A stretch of DNA of 64,000 bases from Tamarix chinensis. Taxonomy: Eukaryota; Streptophyta; Magnoliopsida; Caryophyllales; Tamaricaceae. Location of the stretch: assembly GCA_030549775.1 (NCBI GenBank), contig CM060175.1, positions 104,514,922-104,578,921 of the forward strand, read 5' to 3'. Within the stretch, counting starts at the first letter, position 1. Every line of letters begins with the position of its first letter. The notes under the pieces were generated by a model. The model ran no database searches. It saw only the letters and a list, made by a program, of their open reading frames with translations, and had not been told where the DNA came from. Positions 1 through 9,883 of the stretch are shown here, one piece after another. The position numbers were made by a program, and so were the translations under genes.

Positions 1-1877
1 TTAGCTATTGGGTGACTATTTTATTGTTTTCATATCAAAGAAGATCTCCCTAACATGCACACCATTGTGGTCTCTTTCTTCCATCACCATTTCTCTTATA
101 TTTTCTAAACATATTAAAACTTTGAATTTTTGTATTAATAATTATTAATATTCGATCTTAAAAAATTGATTTTGTTAGAAATAATTAGTGATGACGTGCT
201 GAATTTTATATATTTTAGTTGAGTTACAAAAATAAGGAGTTAATATTTGGTTTATTTGGTCTCCTTTGATGCAAAAATGATACTCAACTAACACTTTTAA
301 TCTCCCTTAACAATCTATAAATTTGAATGTTAGGTTACAATTATAGTTTTTGATGTAATTGAAGTTTAGGTAAAAATTTCTTGCTCTTTTTTTTTTCTCT
401 CAAGTTTTCTTGATGATTAATTTATAATTTTTTAGGTTCCAATGTTGAAATAACTTCAATACTTGTTATAGAGATTTAAGTTCCATAGTCGAAGCATAGC
501 GTTCAATCCATATTTCTTTCCTAGTCCAAGTGAAGCATGAAACCATGGCGTGTATATGTATCTAAGTTGTAAATCTCTTTACCCCTTAGTTAGTAAATAT
601 TCCTTCCTCTTGGATATATATATATATATGCCCCTTAGTTTCTTATTCAAAAAAATAATGTTAGATAGAAGAGATGAACTTTGTGGAATTTTTAAGAGAT
701 TATGAAATTGATCCAGGTTCTTTGTTTTCAATATGAACAAGTAAAGTACAGATATATTCTACTCTATGGCCATGTGTCAGTGATTTGTTTCACATTGTAT
801 ATTCGTGCATGTAGACTCCAACAAAACCATTTGAGAGATCATTGTTGTATTACTAAGAAACTAGCTACAAATGCCCAATGTAATAGTAGTAACTAATATT
901 CATTTAAGTGGCATGCCTATGGAGATATTTATACCTTAGTACTCCTCTATACAAGTTGATGATTTTTATATATTATAATATGAGTGTGTCCATAACCTAG
1001 ACAACCTTGAATATGTTCTGTTTCTTCTTCTTATTTTTCTTTAGTTGTGTTTATTAAGGGGTGGGGCTTGCATAGCTAATTTTATCATTATACTCCATGC
1101 CTAGCTTATCTTGATATCCATATTTATGTCGTATACACCTCCTCAAGATTTGCTTATAGTATACCTTGAAGAATTGATGCCCTGCATGGTGAAATTAGCA
1201 TAAACTTTTCTTGTGAACCTAATGTCTCATAAGTGCTAGTAAGAATGCTTTGTTTCTAATGCCCTGTCATAACTGGATAAACTAGTGAATGTTATGTGTT
1301 AATATGGCTATAAATAAAATATAGAGGCTTCAAGACTTCTAGTTGTCTGAAGAAGATATTTCATCCCTCCTAGATTAGTTTGAGGGTGAGAATTTGAGGC
1401 TAATAAAACATTTGGATGATCATGATTGATGTGTGTGATTCACAAGTTATGCTATAAATTTTTTTTTATATTTTAGATGATCTTGATAAGATTTGTCATC
1501 ATGTGAATCAATCATACCTTTGATATGATATTTGTTTTCCCTTTAAGATATATGTTCTTTCTTTGGCATCATTGTAGTTAATATAACTTGTAGTGCATAC
1601 GAACTCATAACTAAGGTTTATGTTGTTGTTGCTAATGGTGGATCATCTCTAAGTTATATCTTTGCTAGTAATTATTACCTTTTTCTTGCACTAGGAGGAA
1701 TGTGCATATTTGTTTTGTTCACCTATTTCTTCATGGTCATTATCTTATGTAATAGTCACTATTATATTTGTAACTGATAGGAGATTTATATTTGGAATTA
1801 TAAAATTGTCAAAATCTTACTCGAATGAGTCTTTTTTTCTATTGTAATGAGGTTTTTACCTCAAACATTGTTTTTTT
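1..1877. other. AT-rich spacer, no gene recognised
   Basis: AT-rich sequence with short open frames only. A 64-codon ATG frame at 702-896 has no recognisable domain and no coding bias visible by eye. There is a short TA run near 615-630. I see no transposon termini or protein similarity I can defend here; the stretch is probably old repeat-derived sequence. Confidence 0.6.
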
Positions 1878-2428
1878 CAATTTGCTAGTGACCTGAGTCT
1901 TACATACACATTTCCTCCCAAAATAATGACATTATATAGTTATAATACATATAAAAATATGCACTTGTGATGTACGTTTATCTATAGTTACATATACAGT
2001 TATTTATTTTTACAATTTGGTAGTGACCGGAGTCTTACTTACACATTTCCTCCCAAAATAATGACATTATATAGTTATAATACATATAAAAATATGCACT
2101 TGTGATGTACGTTTATCTATAGTTACATATACAGTTATTTATTTTTACAATTTGGTAGTGACTTGAGTCTTACTTACACATTTCCTCCCAAAATAATGAC
2201 ATTATATAGTTATAATACATATAAAAATATGCACTTGTGATGTACGTTTATCTATAGTTACATATACAGTTATTTATTTTTACAATTTGGTAGTGATTCG
2301 GATTATAAAATTAATTTCAAAATAATTCCAATGTAAAATTATATGTTTATATAGTTAATAATACATGTACAAATATGTACTTTTGATGTATGTATACTAA
2401 TAACTATAGGAACAATTTTTTCTTTTTT
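1878..2428. repeat. 135-bp tandem repeat, three near-identical copies plus one diverged copy
   Basis: Copies begin at 1878, 2013 and 2148, exactly 135 bp apart, each opening with CAATTTGSTAGTGAC. A fourth, clearly diverged copy runs from 2283 to about 2428 (146 bp), and the motif CAGTTTGGTAATGACC restarts at 2429. Differences among the first three copies fall in about the first 27 bases; the remaining ~108 bases look identical, so the amplification is recent. It lies immediately upstream of the Ty3/gypsy polyprotein fragment. Confidence 0.93.
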
Positions 2429-2514
2429 CAGTTTGGTAATGACCTAGAAAATTACCTTTCAATTTAGGGAGTACATGATAGATCATCCAACCAGAGATGA
2501 TCAGGTTTAACAAT

Positions 2515-2679
2515 GCATTGACATATAAAGAGCAACCGCTAAGAATCCTTAATGCTAATACTCAGGAGATACATTAAGAGATCATTACGTTAATAAAGAT
2601 CTTATGGTCATGCCATGGAATTGAGGAGGCACCATGGGAATTCGAAGATCAGATAAAGATGAAGTATCCAATTTTGTCA
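2515..2679 (+). pseudogene. Ty3/gypsy polyprotein, extreme C-terminus (relic)
   Basis: One frame of 55 codons with a single in-frame stop (TAA at codon 21) reads like the C-terminal end of plant Ty3/gypsy Pol. It has the LTYKEQPLRIL block, then ILWSCHGIEEAPWEFEDQ, matching the family pattern VLWRNHGVEEATWE, and ends with KYPILS (family: YPHLF). In intact elements this segment follows integrase and, in Tekay-type elements, a chromodomain region. Nothing of integrase, RNase H or reverse transcriptase is seen upstream; the 135-bp array occupies that place. About 180 bp downstream is a polypurine tract and an LTR-like start, the expected order. It cannot encode a functional protein. Confidence 0.8.
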
Positions 2680-2837
2680 ATTAGATGCATTGCTAAGGTA
2701 ACACCATCTCTTTTAAGAGAGCATCACCCTTCTCTCATATACTAACTCTCGTGTGCTATTTTATTTTGCTTGGCGACTTAGGGTGTTGACATATTTTAAG
2801 CTTAAAATGATATTTTTTTTGTATTTGTGTAGGAAGT

Positions 2838-2857
2838 ATCCTTTAAAGGGGTAGTGT
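2838..2857 (+). other. Polypurine tract of the Ty3/gypsy relic
   Basis: TTTAAAGGGGTAGTGT lies directly before an LTR-like TGTAATACC. In plant Ty3/gypsy elements the plus-strand primer is a purine-rich tract abutting the 3' LTR, so its position downstream of the Pol C-terminus fits. Confidence 0.5.
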
Positions 2858-4300
2858 TGTAATACCATATTCTAAAATTACTTAAAATATATTTAAAATT
2901 ATGTTGATATAAAATAAATTAATGTTGGTTTTAAAAGGGGCTTGAAATTCTAATAATAATTATAAGACATCAAAGTAATATTTAAAATACATTAGTGTAA
3001 TATTTTTATTGAATTCTAGTGTCCATAAATAATTTAATAAATTTTCAAATAAAATTACGTCATAAAACTTCAAAAGGTGAATCAAAATGACATTGATTTT
3101 GGAAATTTTAATTTAAAACATCTTAATGTTGATTCTATATTATATTAATATGATGACTCTTTTTCAAATTCTATTTTCTAAATCTTGATGAAATTCTTAA
3201 ATAGTAGTGGCATATCATTTCAAAGAGAAAATCATAAACATATAAACTATAAATTTAAAATTTTGAAGGTTTCATTGATTACTAATTTATATTTTTGATT
3301 AATATTAATTTTTGATGATTAAAAATTAATATATAATTATAATTATTAATTAATTATTTGTACTTATCATTGATGTTACTCTTACTAAGTATTTAGAGAT
3401 AACTATTATCAATATTATTCATTTGAATTATTTATTTATGCATGTGATTAATAATAATATTTTTATTTTTTCAATGACCTAAGTCAAATATAATTTTAGT
3501 TAAAAAAATTAAGAAATGACAAATTTCAATTATATATGGCATTGCATAAAAATCTTTAAGAAATGAAATATATTAATTCTCTATTTATTTTATAAAGAAT
3601 AAGGTATAAAATTAGAGTTATCTATTAATATTTTTCAAGTTATTGACTAGAGAAAAATATTATAAGATGAAAATTAATAGTTTTTTATGGTATATGTGTA
3701 TATATATATGTTATTACTTATTTTATTTCATGAAACTTTATCAATTTAAAATGAGAAATTAAATGATTGTATTTTATAAGATTAATAAAAAAAATTGAAA
3801 CTAAATATATCCACAACTCAATAATTAAACACTAATCCTAATTATTATCAAATATCAACTTAAATATTTGAAAGATGGCCAAGAGATATTGTCATTAATT
3901 TCTAGTAAATATAAAATGTATATAATAAAAATGTGTTATTTTATTATAAAATCAAAAGTGTGACTAAATGCAACTTTTGGTTTAAAAAAATATATAGATC
4001 AAGAATTTCTAATCAACTTATGAAATTTTAGGAGGTTGAAAAAAATTTTTACACCCACATATTTTATGAGTCTAAAATATATTTTTTATTCAAATTTTAT
4101 GCTAAAAAAGATAGATAAAAAAATCCCATAAATATTTGTTTAAGAATGAATTAAATGAAAAAAGGTGCTTTAAAATAATAAAAATATATGTAAATTGTAA
4201 AAAAAAACATTTTATGTATAAAGTGTAAATAAAATCTTTTTTAATAAAATTATAAAAAATCATAAATATCATATAAAGTTATACTCCTATAGTCTTAAGT
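2858..4300 (+). mobile_element. Probable 3' LTR of the Ty3/gypsy relic (right end unresolved)
   Basis: The sequence opens TGTAATACC and becomes very AT-rich, like the U3 starts of LTRs E and F elsewhere in this window. It follows the Pol C-terminus and a polypurine tract in the correct order. I could not find a convincing GGTGTTACA-type right end or a target-site duplication, so the end given is only where the uniformly AT-rich U3-like sequence fades. It links the giant LTR family of this window to Ty3/gypsy by similar termini, not by a proven full-length match. Confidence 0.4.
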
Positions 4301-4861
4301 TTATTAATGGGTAAGAGTTAAAAACCACAAATAACTCATCCCCTCTGTGATCGAGCTTAACATTAAGACATCAAAACAATCTAAATAGTAATCCTTTAAT
4401 TTTAATAATTGTTTGCTTAGACGTCCTATTTTTTCATGTAATATTTTGAATAAAATGAGGACATGTTTGGAAATTTAAAAAAAAAAACAAAGAAGGTGTC
4501 CTACAACATCTATGTTTAGTGCTAAATATCTCGTAGGTGTCCTTTTCATCCCTATTTTTGCGTGTGTCAGTGAGTTAGTGATAGTATGGCCTGTATTTGA
4601 GACAGCTTAAAGTTAGTTACTAAAAGATGGGACACTTATAATTGGTATTGAAATGACTACATGCCCTATAACTTGAGCGACATGAATATATAAAAAAAAA
4701 TTATCTAATTGTAACTTGGTTGGTAGATCCATGGAGGTGCCACTAAATTCAGGGTAGGGATGGAACCAATAAAGACGACATGGGGTTACCTAGCCCCATA
4801 AAATATTCTATGAGTATTTATTCCATATAGGCAAGAGAAATATTGTAAACCGAAATCTTCC

Positions 4862-4945
4862 ATGCTATAATGATTATTCTCCTCTGTATTATGTCTAAGG
4901 ATGTGGGTTCAATACCCAGCATAGACACTTATACCCATTCTCTTA
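4862..4945 (+). repeat. Possible tRNA-derived SINE head (box A / box B)
   Basis: GTGGGTTCAATACCC at 4903-4917 resembles a tRNA T-arm: a TGGG/CCCA stem around the 7-base loop TTCAATA, which is what a pol III box B derives from. About 40 bp upstream, ATGCTATAATGATTA resembles a degenerate box A. Head-only similarity and no visible 3' tail or target-site duplication keep this tentative. It is not an intact tRNA: no acceptor or anticodon arm is seen. Confidence 0.3.
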
Positions 4946-6574
4946 TTTTAGCTTCAAAGTAAAGTGCAACACTTTAAGTCCATTTTTTTCCCCTCTTCTT
5001 TCTCATTCATGTTCAATCCAGAGAGGCAGAGGCTTTATTCTAGACTTTTTTTATCCTTCGAACACAATGCAAGGCCTCAAACTAGAAAAAGAGATTCAAA
5101 GACTCAAATCCTCTGTGTGCTACACCGTCGCACTCCATCTACATAGTTGCTTGATTCCCTCATACTCTAAAGTCTGACCATCTACTATTTCCATAATTAG
5201 TAAGTTTTGCCTATTTTTGCTATTTAAGTGTGTTTGAATTTTGAATTTTGAATTAGGATTTATCTATTCATGTATGTATGCTTTGATTGTATATATCTTC
5301 CTTTTTCCCTTTTTTTTATATTTGTTGATTATTGTGAAGTAATTTTTATTTATTAATTAATGTTTTGTTTATTATGAAATCTATAACATTTATAATTAGG
5401 GTTAGTATAACTTGATTAGTTTAGCTTATGTAAGATTATTTTTATATTTTATAGATTATTATTTTATTTACCATATTTAGCTAACTTTAATAAATGAGTC
5501 ATTGGGTTAAATTTGTTAATTACATATTTTACTTTGAGGCCCTTTAGTAAATGGGAATTGGGATTTGAAAATGGAAGGGTAAATATGAGAATAATAAAAT
5601 ATGATTGAGAATTGATTTTATTAAGACCCCATATATTTTATTTCCTGACTTCATCCTTAATTTATGACAAACCAATAGAGAATTTTAATTTCTTCTATTA
5701 TTATGGTAACATTGTTCAACTATAGGGGTGAATATTGACTAGAACAATGTTCAATTTTATTCCCATAATGTTAGGAAATTTCTTTTAGGTAAGGAAATAA
5801 AAAAATGGTTGCAAGGAAAAAAATTAATTCTAATAAAATTATTTAGTATTGATAAATTATATGGTAAATAAATAGATAACACTAGTTTTGTAAAATGAAA
5901 AGGTTAAAGTTATGAAACATAAATATAGAGCATTACACATTAGGTAGATCTTAAGTTTTATTGTTCATTAAGATTTTTTTTAACTTGTCATTTTAAACAG
6001 TATTTTTCTATTATATCCTCAATTAACTTGTCTTTTGATTCTTTTCTGCCACTTATTCAACATTCATGACTAAACATGACTTTAGTTTACTATGCATATG
6101 TTTCCTAGTAGGTCAGTTATTCTTATTAATTAAGGAGTGATGTACTATTTATATCTTTATCCACGATTGATTTCGGCCATAATAGCAGGATGAAGTATCC
6201 TCAAAACTTAAAAAGTTAAGAAATACAAATATATTATCAAAAAATATTTGAGATTTAATGTTTATTATCAATTTGTAATTTATATTATTAATATCTAACA
6301 TCAATACTATGCTAATAAAATTACTCAATTATGGTATGTTTAGAAAATTGAAGAGGATGTTGCTGACACTTAATTTCCCAATCAACTTTGTTAGATTAAG
6401 CATGGTATGAGTTTCCTTTGTTGGTTATTTTCTAATACTCATATGTGCATTATATCCTCCTTTTAAAGCTCACAAAGTACTAGAGCAAGTGATCCTGCAT
6501 TATATCCTTAGGAGAGTATTACAATTAAGAGATGTTTTTATGCCTCTTTTTAATCCTGCTACTAACTTTACGCA
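4946..6574. other. AT-rich spacer, nothing recognised
   Basis: Non-coding AT-rich sequence. A 60-codon frame at 4964-5146 shows no domain. Between about 5540 and 5860 the sequence has the look of a decayed small DNA-transposon copy (an opening like GGCCCTTTAGTAAATGGG), but I could not find matching termini and do not call it. Confidence 0.5.
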
Positions 6575-7129
6575 ATAGACTAGTATAAAGTGGTACACAC
6601 ATACTAGGGATAAGTATAGCATCTCTAAAGCATATTATTTGTTGAGGCCCAAAGGTGAGATAATGGACTAGTACAAAGTGGTTTGAAACCCTATTTCTAT
6701 CCCATGACAAAGAATACACGTTTTGTTTGTTGTTATAGGTTAACTTTACACACATGATAGATTGTGAATGTTAGGTATGGTGGTGGATGAAACATGTGCT
6801 CTTTGTGAAGGGGTTAGTGACTTCGTGAATCATATATTATTCTAGTACCCCTTCTCCCAACAAGTTTGGTTGCCCTTGGTACATGGTCTTAGATGCACAT
6901 GTGATGTTATAAATCTTAGTTATGTGTTGAGGTGTATGCAATGAGGTGGGTGTGGCCCTACCCTTGGAAGCTTGTATTGTATCATTAAATGGTAGTTGCT
7001 ACCTATCATCTATGGGATGAAAGAAACCAACAAATCTTCCACAATAAGAAACAATCACCACAACAAATGATTAGGCATATAATAAATAAGATGGCTACTT
7101 GCATTAGCATCAAACATCATTATAAATAA
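6575..7129 (+). pseudogene. LINE (non-LTR retrotransposon) ORF2 C-terminus, zf-RVT region, decayed
   Basis: Conceptual translation, with a few stops and frame changes, follows the zf-RVT region at the C-terminus of plant LINE reverse transcriptases. From about 6609 it reads KYSISKAYYLLRPKGE. Then comes CALCEGVSDFVNHILF with the zinc-knuckle Cys-x2-Cys and His, followed by PFSQQVW. The last expected Cys is replaced and preceded by a stop. A clean final stretch YHLWDERNQQIFHNKK leads to MATCISIKHHYK and a stop at 7127-7129. In family members this corresponds to the 'W.ERN.RIF' block just before the ORF2 stop. The catalytic reverse transcriptase and endonuclease are absent, as expected for a 5'-truncated LINE. 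It ends about 75 bp before the CACTA terminus at 7203. Confidence 0.78.
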
Positions 7130-7327
7130 TTTAAAGCTTTAGTTATCCATGTTGATGTCCTAGAATAGTAGTTTTATCTAGATTGGTTTGTGGTTATTTT
7201 TTCACTACTATAGAATCTTTTATTAATGACCCTAAATAGATGGTGATTACAAAAAAAATGATGCAAGAAGTTTAATTTTTAGAGCGCATGAATTTGATTG
7301 GATATGAAAAGCGCTAAATTTAGTTTT

Positions 7328-7529
7328 AGATAATGGTTCTTAGGGAAACCATTATATAAAAGTGTTATAACGATGCACACGAGATAAGGATTACTCCAAA
7401 AAACCATTATCTAAACCTTGATATTTAATTATTAGGGTTTAGATGCCAGTTTTAAGGTAAAATTGTCATCTAAAGTTACACATGCAATACTTGAGATAAT
7501 GGTTTTATACAAAAATCATCATCTAAATT
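7328..7529. repeat. CACTA J subterminal repeats (ACCATTATCTAAA motif, both orientations)
   Basis: A ~12-bp motif recurs in alternating orientation: AGATAATGGTT (7328), AAACCATTATATAAA (7346), AAACCATTATCTAAAC (7401), ATTGTCATCTAAAG (7462), GAGATAATGGTTTTA (7493) and ATCATCATCTAAATT (7515). Arrays of short motifs in both orientations next to the terminus are typical of CACTA elements, where the element's own protein binds. Confidence 0.7.
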
Positions 7530-7559
7530 GTATCACTTTACTCACCGCCTTCGACCCTA

Positions 7560-7960
7560 TCCTCTCTTTCTATAAAAATTATTGAACATTCACCAAGATA
7601 TTCCTCTCTCATTACCCCTATCTTTCTCTCAATTGCCTCCCTCTTCTTCCTCCATTACCGAATTAAGATCATTGTTCGCTGCCATCTCACTCTGACATTG
7701 TCAAAGTGGTGCTTGTGGTGGTCTCCGGTGACTATTGTGTATTGGTTTTGCTTGTGCTTAGCTCATCAACTATCTTCTCCGGTCATCTTCATTTTTGTCG
7801 TAGATCGCTATAGCATTTTGGTATGCTTTGTTCTTTTACCTTTTTTAACAGTTCTAATGTTTAATGAATTGCATGCCTTCTCTCTCTATCTCTCTCTCTC
7901 CCTCTCTCCCTTATCTCCCTCTCCCTCCTCTATTACCAACTTAGATTGCGCTTGTTAAGG
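7560..7960 (+). promoter_or_regulatory. Probable promoter and pyrimidine-rich leader of CACTA J
   Basis: A TATA-like TTTCTATAAAAATTA near 7568-7582 precedes about 350 bp of CT-rich sequence, including CTCTCTCTATCTCTCTCTC runs around 7880-7925. The position just inside the subterminal array suits the transposase promoter and 5' leader. An 86-codon frame here (7698-7958) is hydrophobic and CT-run driven and is not called as a gene. Confidence 0.4.
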
Positions 7961-9395
7961 TCTTATTGTTGGGATTCGTCTCGTAATTTTCGCGAGCATT
8001 TATCTACATTTAGCAATGTAATATTCATTCTTAACTATTTTAGGTTTAGATTTTAATTCCTATTTTTTTATATAATTTGAGTTTTTGTTTTTATTTTTGC
8101 TAGTTGGTTGGTGAAATTTGGGTAGCATTCCATTCTTAGGTTGCTTCTTTGTTGTTCTAGCCTCTTTATTTTGGTTACTGTTGCTCCAGTCATATTTATG
8201 CTTGCAAGAGGTTAAATTATTGGTCCTTTACTTTAAATTGATGTTATTTAATATTTAAATCCTTGAGTATTGTGGATTATATTTGATGCAAATGCTTATG
8301 GTTTAGAGCTATTATTGTTTATGTAGTGCTTGTGGTATTGTATGTTGGTTTGAGGTGTAGTTGTTGGTTGATGGATAATTTCTAGCTATTATAATATAGT
8401 TTTAGGAGTAGTATGATTGTGTAGCTTTTTTGTTGGTTTTGGGGAGAATACTTATGAAACTTACATATAGACTCATAGTTTATAAATCAAGAACTATTGC
8501 TTAACCGCTACCTAAGAGTGTACATTTTACATTTTAATGCTATTTTCTTTTGTTATATTTTTGTTTTTAGGTTCTGTTGGTGGTTTCATAGTAAAATCAT
8601 TCTGTGTTGTCTATTTTTGTGTGTATATGCTCATGGTTTAGAGCAATAAATATTGGGTAGATATTGTTGGTGTTTTTTTTTTGCCTAGATGCTTAAATTA
8701 GGTTAAGTTTAAGCGGTATGAATAACCTAAATAATAAGATATAGTGGTTGTTCCCTTTTTTGCAAGTAGTGAGATGGTGTTCCAATAGTGTGTGTACCTT
8801 CCACCACACTTGTGGATGATACCTTGTAGGAATATTAGGAGACATATAGTCTTGTTACATGAGTAGCTAGGGAACATGCTAGAGAGATATTTGTACACGA
8901 TACCATATGTGTTTAGGTCATACCATTTATTGTTATCCTTGCCTCATTTGGAACCATGGATAAGGGCTACGACTAGGTATATGGATTTTTTTCTCACAAG
9001 TATTCTACATCTAAGAGTATTTTACGAGACATTACCACTAGATATCTAGGGATCTTATCATGATATACGATGAATGGAAAAGTAAACATGGGTTACTAGG
9101 AATCCTATACTCTAGTAGGATGAATGAACCATCTCTTAATAAAGTGAGGGAGAAGATGATTCGTCTAAAAGAGTGAAATCAAAGAATGATAGCAAATATT
9201 TGGAGGCTTTGTGATGGTCAAGAGTACTTTAAAAGATTTTAGAAGTTGCATACTCTTAGTAAAGTGTTTAGGGTTGTAGCATTTTTTTGTTATATATATT
9301 GGTGCTTTTGCTCTGGATTTCTTAATAACTTTTGGGCTGTGTTTTACTCCCACTATGTTTATAGCGGTTGCATGTAGCTTAATTACTTTTATGAA

Positions 9396-9457
<62 letters not shown>

Positions 9458-9883
9458 GATATCATTTGATCCTTTATATCCATTCTTATCTCTGAGCTTC
9501 CAATTATCTATTTTCTTTAGTTACCTTGCTTCATTGTACCATACTTGATTTTTTTCTAACCAAATCTATACTCTAGTAAAGAGGGATAATTATAATATAG
9601 GTGTTTATAATGTATGATTAATGCTCAAAATTCAGTTATAATATTCCAAGCTCTTAGCCTAGGTAGTTATGCCATGATGCTACAATATCCTTAAACCCTA
9701 AACCTTGGACTATGGTTACCAATTCCTAAATCCTAAGCCCAAAACAATTTTTTATCATTTATTTTTATCTTATTATTGACCTAAATTGTAACCCAAATGT
9801 AGCTTGAATTGTTGGAATATACCACCATCGATTGCTTTCTTTAGTACAGTAATATTTCTATAGGAGACATAGTTTGGAAAAGT
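7961..9883 (+). other. Non-coding stretch inside CACTA J (intron-like or inserted sequence)
   Basis: About 1.9 kb between the leader and the TNP2 start with no recognisable domain on either strand. Small minus-strand frames (8698-8898, 9165-9353) look random. It contains the TA microsatellite at 9398-9454. It may be a long first intron or may hold an unrecognised insertion. Confidence 0.45.
9398..9454. repeat. (TA)n microsatellite, ~57 bp
   Basis: Uninterrupted alternating TA within the non-coding part of CACTA J. Confidence 0.95.

Noticed and set aside
1878..2428. CRISPR-like array
   Set aside because: Units are head-to-tail 135-bp copies without unique spacers, in eukaryotic DNA.
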